64,000 nucleotides of DNA from Sepiola atlantica (taxonomy: Eukaryota > Mollusca > Cephalopoda > Sepiida > Sepiolidae). A program made the translations under genes and the position numbers. Below are positions 61,732-64,000 of this stretch, piece by piece; position 1 is the stretch's first letter; each line of letters opens with the position of its first letter. A model generated the notes under the pieces. It was not told the DNA's origin. It made no database searches and saw only the letters and a list, made by a program, of their open reading frames with translations. The stretch lies in assembly GCA_963556195.1 (NCBI GenBank), contig OY744532.1, positions 97,351,165 to 97,415,164 of the forward strand, in the 5' to 3' direction.

Positions 61732-62255
61732 ATATATATATATATTGATTTTTAAATCACGTTATATGTTTTGAACACCTTATATTTCTATACATATTGT
61801 GAGTTGGTATCGAATCATACATATATGTGTTCTTGAATATAACAGAAAATTTGCGTCTGTATATCCATGTGTGGATTCTTTCGATTTGCCGAATCAGGGT
61901 CTTAGTTGCAGTCAACTTTATTATTACTAATGATTCTTTTCCCCTTCGACAAGAGTTTTGGATAGAAGGAGACTCGCATAAGAGACTGTGTCTCCGACAG
62001 TGAAAAAAGAAATACGTTACCTTCACTACTGCAACTTTATCAAAAACATTAACAATGCAAGCTCAGCACATTACTTATCACCATTCCTTCCCCCTCGTTC
62101 CCAATTTCAAAACATCTTAGTTAAAAACACAACAACATTAACACATACTCAACATAAACAACAACTATATATATTAGATGTGTTATACATTAAAACCAAA
62201 AAAAACAGCCATTAACAGAATTTATTTCAACACTATTGATAACATTCTAAAATGT
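61732..62255. other. Spacer with a fragment of the PLE-linked repeat
   Basis: 61868-61912 ('GATTTGCCGAATCAGGGTCT' region) matches the repeats at 34375 (plus) and 62256-62478 (minus). The rest is unclassified. Confidence 0.4.
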
Positions 62256-62478
62256 TTATAGGTCTAACTCTAGTTCCGTATTAATGATATAATTATCGCC
62301 ATAACTACCTATTATTATTATTATTATTAGCATTACTACAATGGTATTTACCTTATTACTCTTAAGTATAGACCATATGGGCCTGAAAGTACTTGGGACA
62401 CCTAGAGTTATGGCAAATTCATCAGCCAATTCCCAACCGAAATAAAGACCCTGATTAGACAAATAGAAAGGATCTACA
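62256..62478 (-). repeat. Repeat flanking the PLE, shared with 34375-34590
   Basis: On the minus strand the same ordered words as at 34375-34590 appear ('TAATCAGGGTCTTTATTTCG', 'GAATTGGCTGATGAA', 'GCCATAACT', 'CCCAAGTACTTTCAGGCCCA'). An (ATT)n microsatellite is inserted at 62310-62330. It ends ~45 bp upstream of the PLE coding remnant, in the opposite orientation. PLEs often carry terminal repeats in mixed orientation, so this may be one; unproven. Confidence 0.5.
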
Positions 62479-62501
62479 CAAAGATATTCCTAAATAAGTA
62501 G

Positions 62502-63863
62502 TCTGTCATATTAAACAACACTTGTATCACAGAGAAAATGCTACTTCTTCAACTTTATAAAAGCAAGTTAATTTCTAAAGAGATATATGAGAGAATACGA
62601 CCGATCTGCTCTCAAATGCCTAGAATGTACGGCTTACTCAAGGTACATAAACCCAACGTTCCTTTACGGCCTATTCTATCAATGTTGGGTTCTGCACAAC
62701 ATGCACTTAGTAAATGGTTAGTTGATATTCTTAAGCCCGTACTTATTTTTTATTCGGAATATTGTATCTCGTATTCCTTTCAATGTGTGTCTTCTATACA
62801 CAAATTATCTCTCTCAAAGGATACCGAGTTCTTTGCTTCCTTTGGCATTAGTAGTCTGTTTACCAATGTACCTTTGGATGAAACCATTGGTATATGTGCA
62901 GTTTATCCTTACCGCAGCCCCTTAAAGTCTCCACAATTTCCTGAACGAATTTTTGTTGAACTGATGGAACTTGCTACTAAATCAGTTTCCTTCAGTTTCA
63001 ATAATATAATGTATCGGCAAATTGATGGTATATCCATGGGCAGCCCTCTTGGCCCATCGTTAGCCAACATTTTCGTTGGATTTTTGGAAAACCAATTATT
63101 TTCCAAAGTGACCAAGCCGGCTTTCTACACGCGTTACGTTGATGACACTTTTGCTTGTTTTCCTTCACGGAGTGATGCTGAACAGTTTCTTCGTCTTCTT
63201 TGTGACTTGCATCCATCGTTGCAATTCACTATGGAAGTATAGAATTGTGGTTCCTTACCATTCCTCGGTGTTTTAGTGTCTAAATCTGGTTTTTCATTTG
63301 AACCCTGTGTGTATAGAAAACCAACATTTATAGGCCTTTATCTAAATTGGTTTTCCTTCGCCTAAAGAGCAAGAAAAATAAATCTTATTGGTACTCTCAC
63401 TCATCGAGCACTAATGAGTTGTTCACCAACACGACTCGATGCGGAACTTACTAATGTTTTTATTGTTAATGGATATACCATCAATACTATAAAAGGCACC
63501 ATTTCACGTAAAGTTGCTTTATTTAATGGTGGTAAATTTATTGGCCCGTCACGTTGCCCTATTTATTTGAAACTCCCATGGTTGGGTTCTGACGGCCTTG
63601 ACATTATTAAAAGGATTTCTTCTTCTACTCAACGTTATTTTCCGGCAACCATGTTGAGAGTAGTTTACACGACTCGAACCTTTTTCTCTTCTTTTCGTAA
63701 GGATGTTTTGCCAGCCATTCAAAAGAGTTCTGTAGTTGATAAATTCATGTGTCAGTGTGGAGCTGACTACGTTGGCAAGACATCCCAAATATTAGAATAT
63801 TCGCCTACACAAGGTTTCGACATCATCCGGGAATTTTCAGGCACAGGAATCAGCCAGCGGTAA
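62502..63863 (+). pseudogene. Penelope-like element RT with decayed GIY-YIG region
   Basis: One frame, with stops at 63240-63242, 63363-63365 and 63861-63863, reads as a PLE protein. Landmarks are 'LISKEIYERIRP' and 'PRMYGLLKVHKPNVPLRPIL' (usually GLPKxHK), then 'FGISSLFTNVPLDETI' (usually FDIxSLFTNVP). The catalytic region has 'GISMGSPLGPSLANIF' and 'YTRYVDDTFACF', so YVDD is retained. After the first stop come 'SLPFLGVLVSKSGF', 'YRKPTFIG' and 'TLTHRAL'. Near the end, 'VDKFMCQCGADYVGKTSQ' is the GIY-YIG nuclease start; the first expected Tyr is Asp and the YVG half is kept. The N-terminal region before 62502 is missing. It is dead in this copy. Confidence 0.9.
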
Positions 63864-63864
63864 T

Positions 63865-64000
63865 CACCTCGTTAGTACAAATAGTTGTTCTGACAACTAT
63901 TCCGATGAGTGGTTTTCTGTTTTACACAGTGCCAGGTCGAACTACCATCTCAATATGATTGAGGCGTTAGTTATAAACAACTCCCGACCTAGCCTGTGTA
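63865..64000 (+). pseudogene. PLE GIY-YIG C-terminal portion, frameshifted, cut by window end
   Basis: The reading frame resumes in another phase at about 63865: 'HLVSTNSCSDNYSDEW', then 'FSVLHSARSNYHLNMIEA', then 'LVINNSRPSLC' at the edge. This is the usual end of the PLE endonuclease domain (SILHxAxSxYHLxILEAxxIxxxKPxLC). A frameshift plus a stop separate it from the RT portion. The element continues beyond 64000. Confidence 0.85.

Overview
This window looks like gene-poor animal DNA, most probably from a cephalopod and perhaps an octopus. The evidence is the extreme abundance of (TA)n tracts, AT-rich spacer, an RNase H-bearing LINE, a Penelope-like element (PLE), hammerhead ribozyme motifs, SINEs built on tRNA, 5S rRNA and U2 snRNA, and a tRNA-headed SINE whose centre resembles the conserved domain of mollusc SINEs. 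The species is an inference. I found no host protein-coding gene that I can defend. The window is best read as intergenic DNA or the interior of a very long intron.

Layout. 1-5.5 kb: polypyrimidine/TA microsatellite, unclassified spacer, one decayed interspersed repeat and a short interstitial telomere-type repeat. 6-7 kb: a duplicated tRNA-headed SINE-like unit, then a 147-bp inverted-repeat element with a well-formed hammerhead ribozyme. 8.6-9.8 kb: a fold-back element and a LINE C-terminal fragment. 10.4-11.1 kb: a 31-32-bp minisatellite. 11.5-12.1 kb: a 5S-headed SINE followed by long TA tracts. 13.4-14.0 kb: a SINE-like block with two copies of a hairpin tail also carried by the LINE at 22.9-24.9 kb. 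14.5-16.1 kb: a 128-bp satellite with an alternating dimer structure. 20.8 kb: a second 5S-headed SINE. 22.0-22.5 kb: seven 70-bp repeats. 22.9-24.9 kb: a 5'-truncated, frameshifted LINE (end of RT, RNase H, zinc-knuckle-like tail). 25-26.6 kb: trinucleotide tracts and a ~170-bp repeat family. 28 kb: an antisense LINE RT fragment. 30 kb: a 130-bp tandem repeat beside TA tracts. 31.1-31.5 and 45.4-45.8 kb: two inverted copies of a SINE with a U2 snRNA-like head. 36.6-37.4 kb: two LINE C-terminal fragments. 38.6-40.2 kb: an old degenerate repeat. 42 kb: two tRNA-like SINE heads. 46-48 kb: tandem duplications and a hairpin. 49.2-50.0 kb: a 24-bp minisatellite. 50.6-52.5 kb: three palindromic or hairpin elements. 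56.2-56.5 kb: the tRNA-headed mollusc-type SINE. 57.6-58.3 kb: a long-TIR element. 61.3-61.7 kb: two antisense hammerhead motifs 327 bp apart, the arrangement of a retrozyme. 62.5-64 kb: a decayed PLE running off the window.

Functionally this is a landscape of retroelements and their parasites. The LINE and the 13.4-14.0 kb SINE-like block share a 3' hairpin and tail, which suggests the LINE reverse transcriptase mobilised the SINE. PLEs and hammerhead retrozymes are known partners in animals, and both occur here. Every autonomous element seen is truncated or carries stops and frameshifts, so none looks active. Several elements abut (TA)n tracts directly, which may reflect target preference or growth of the tracts from element ends.
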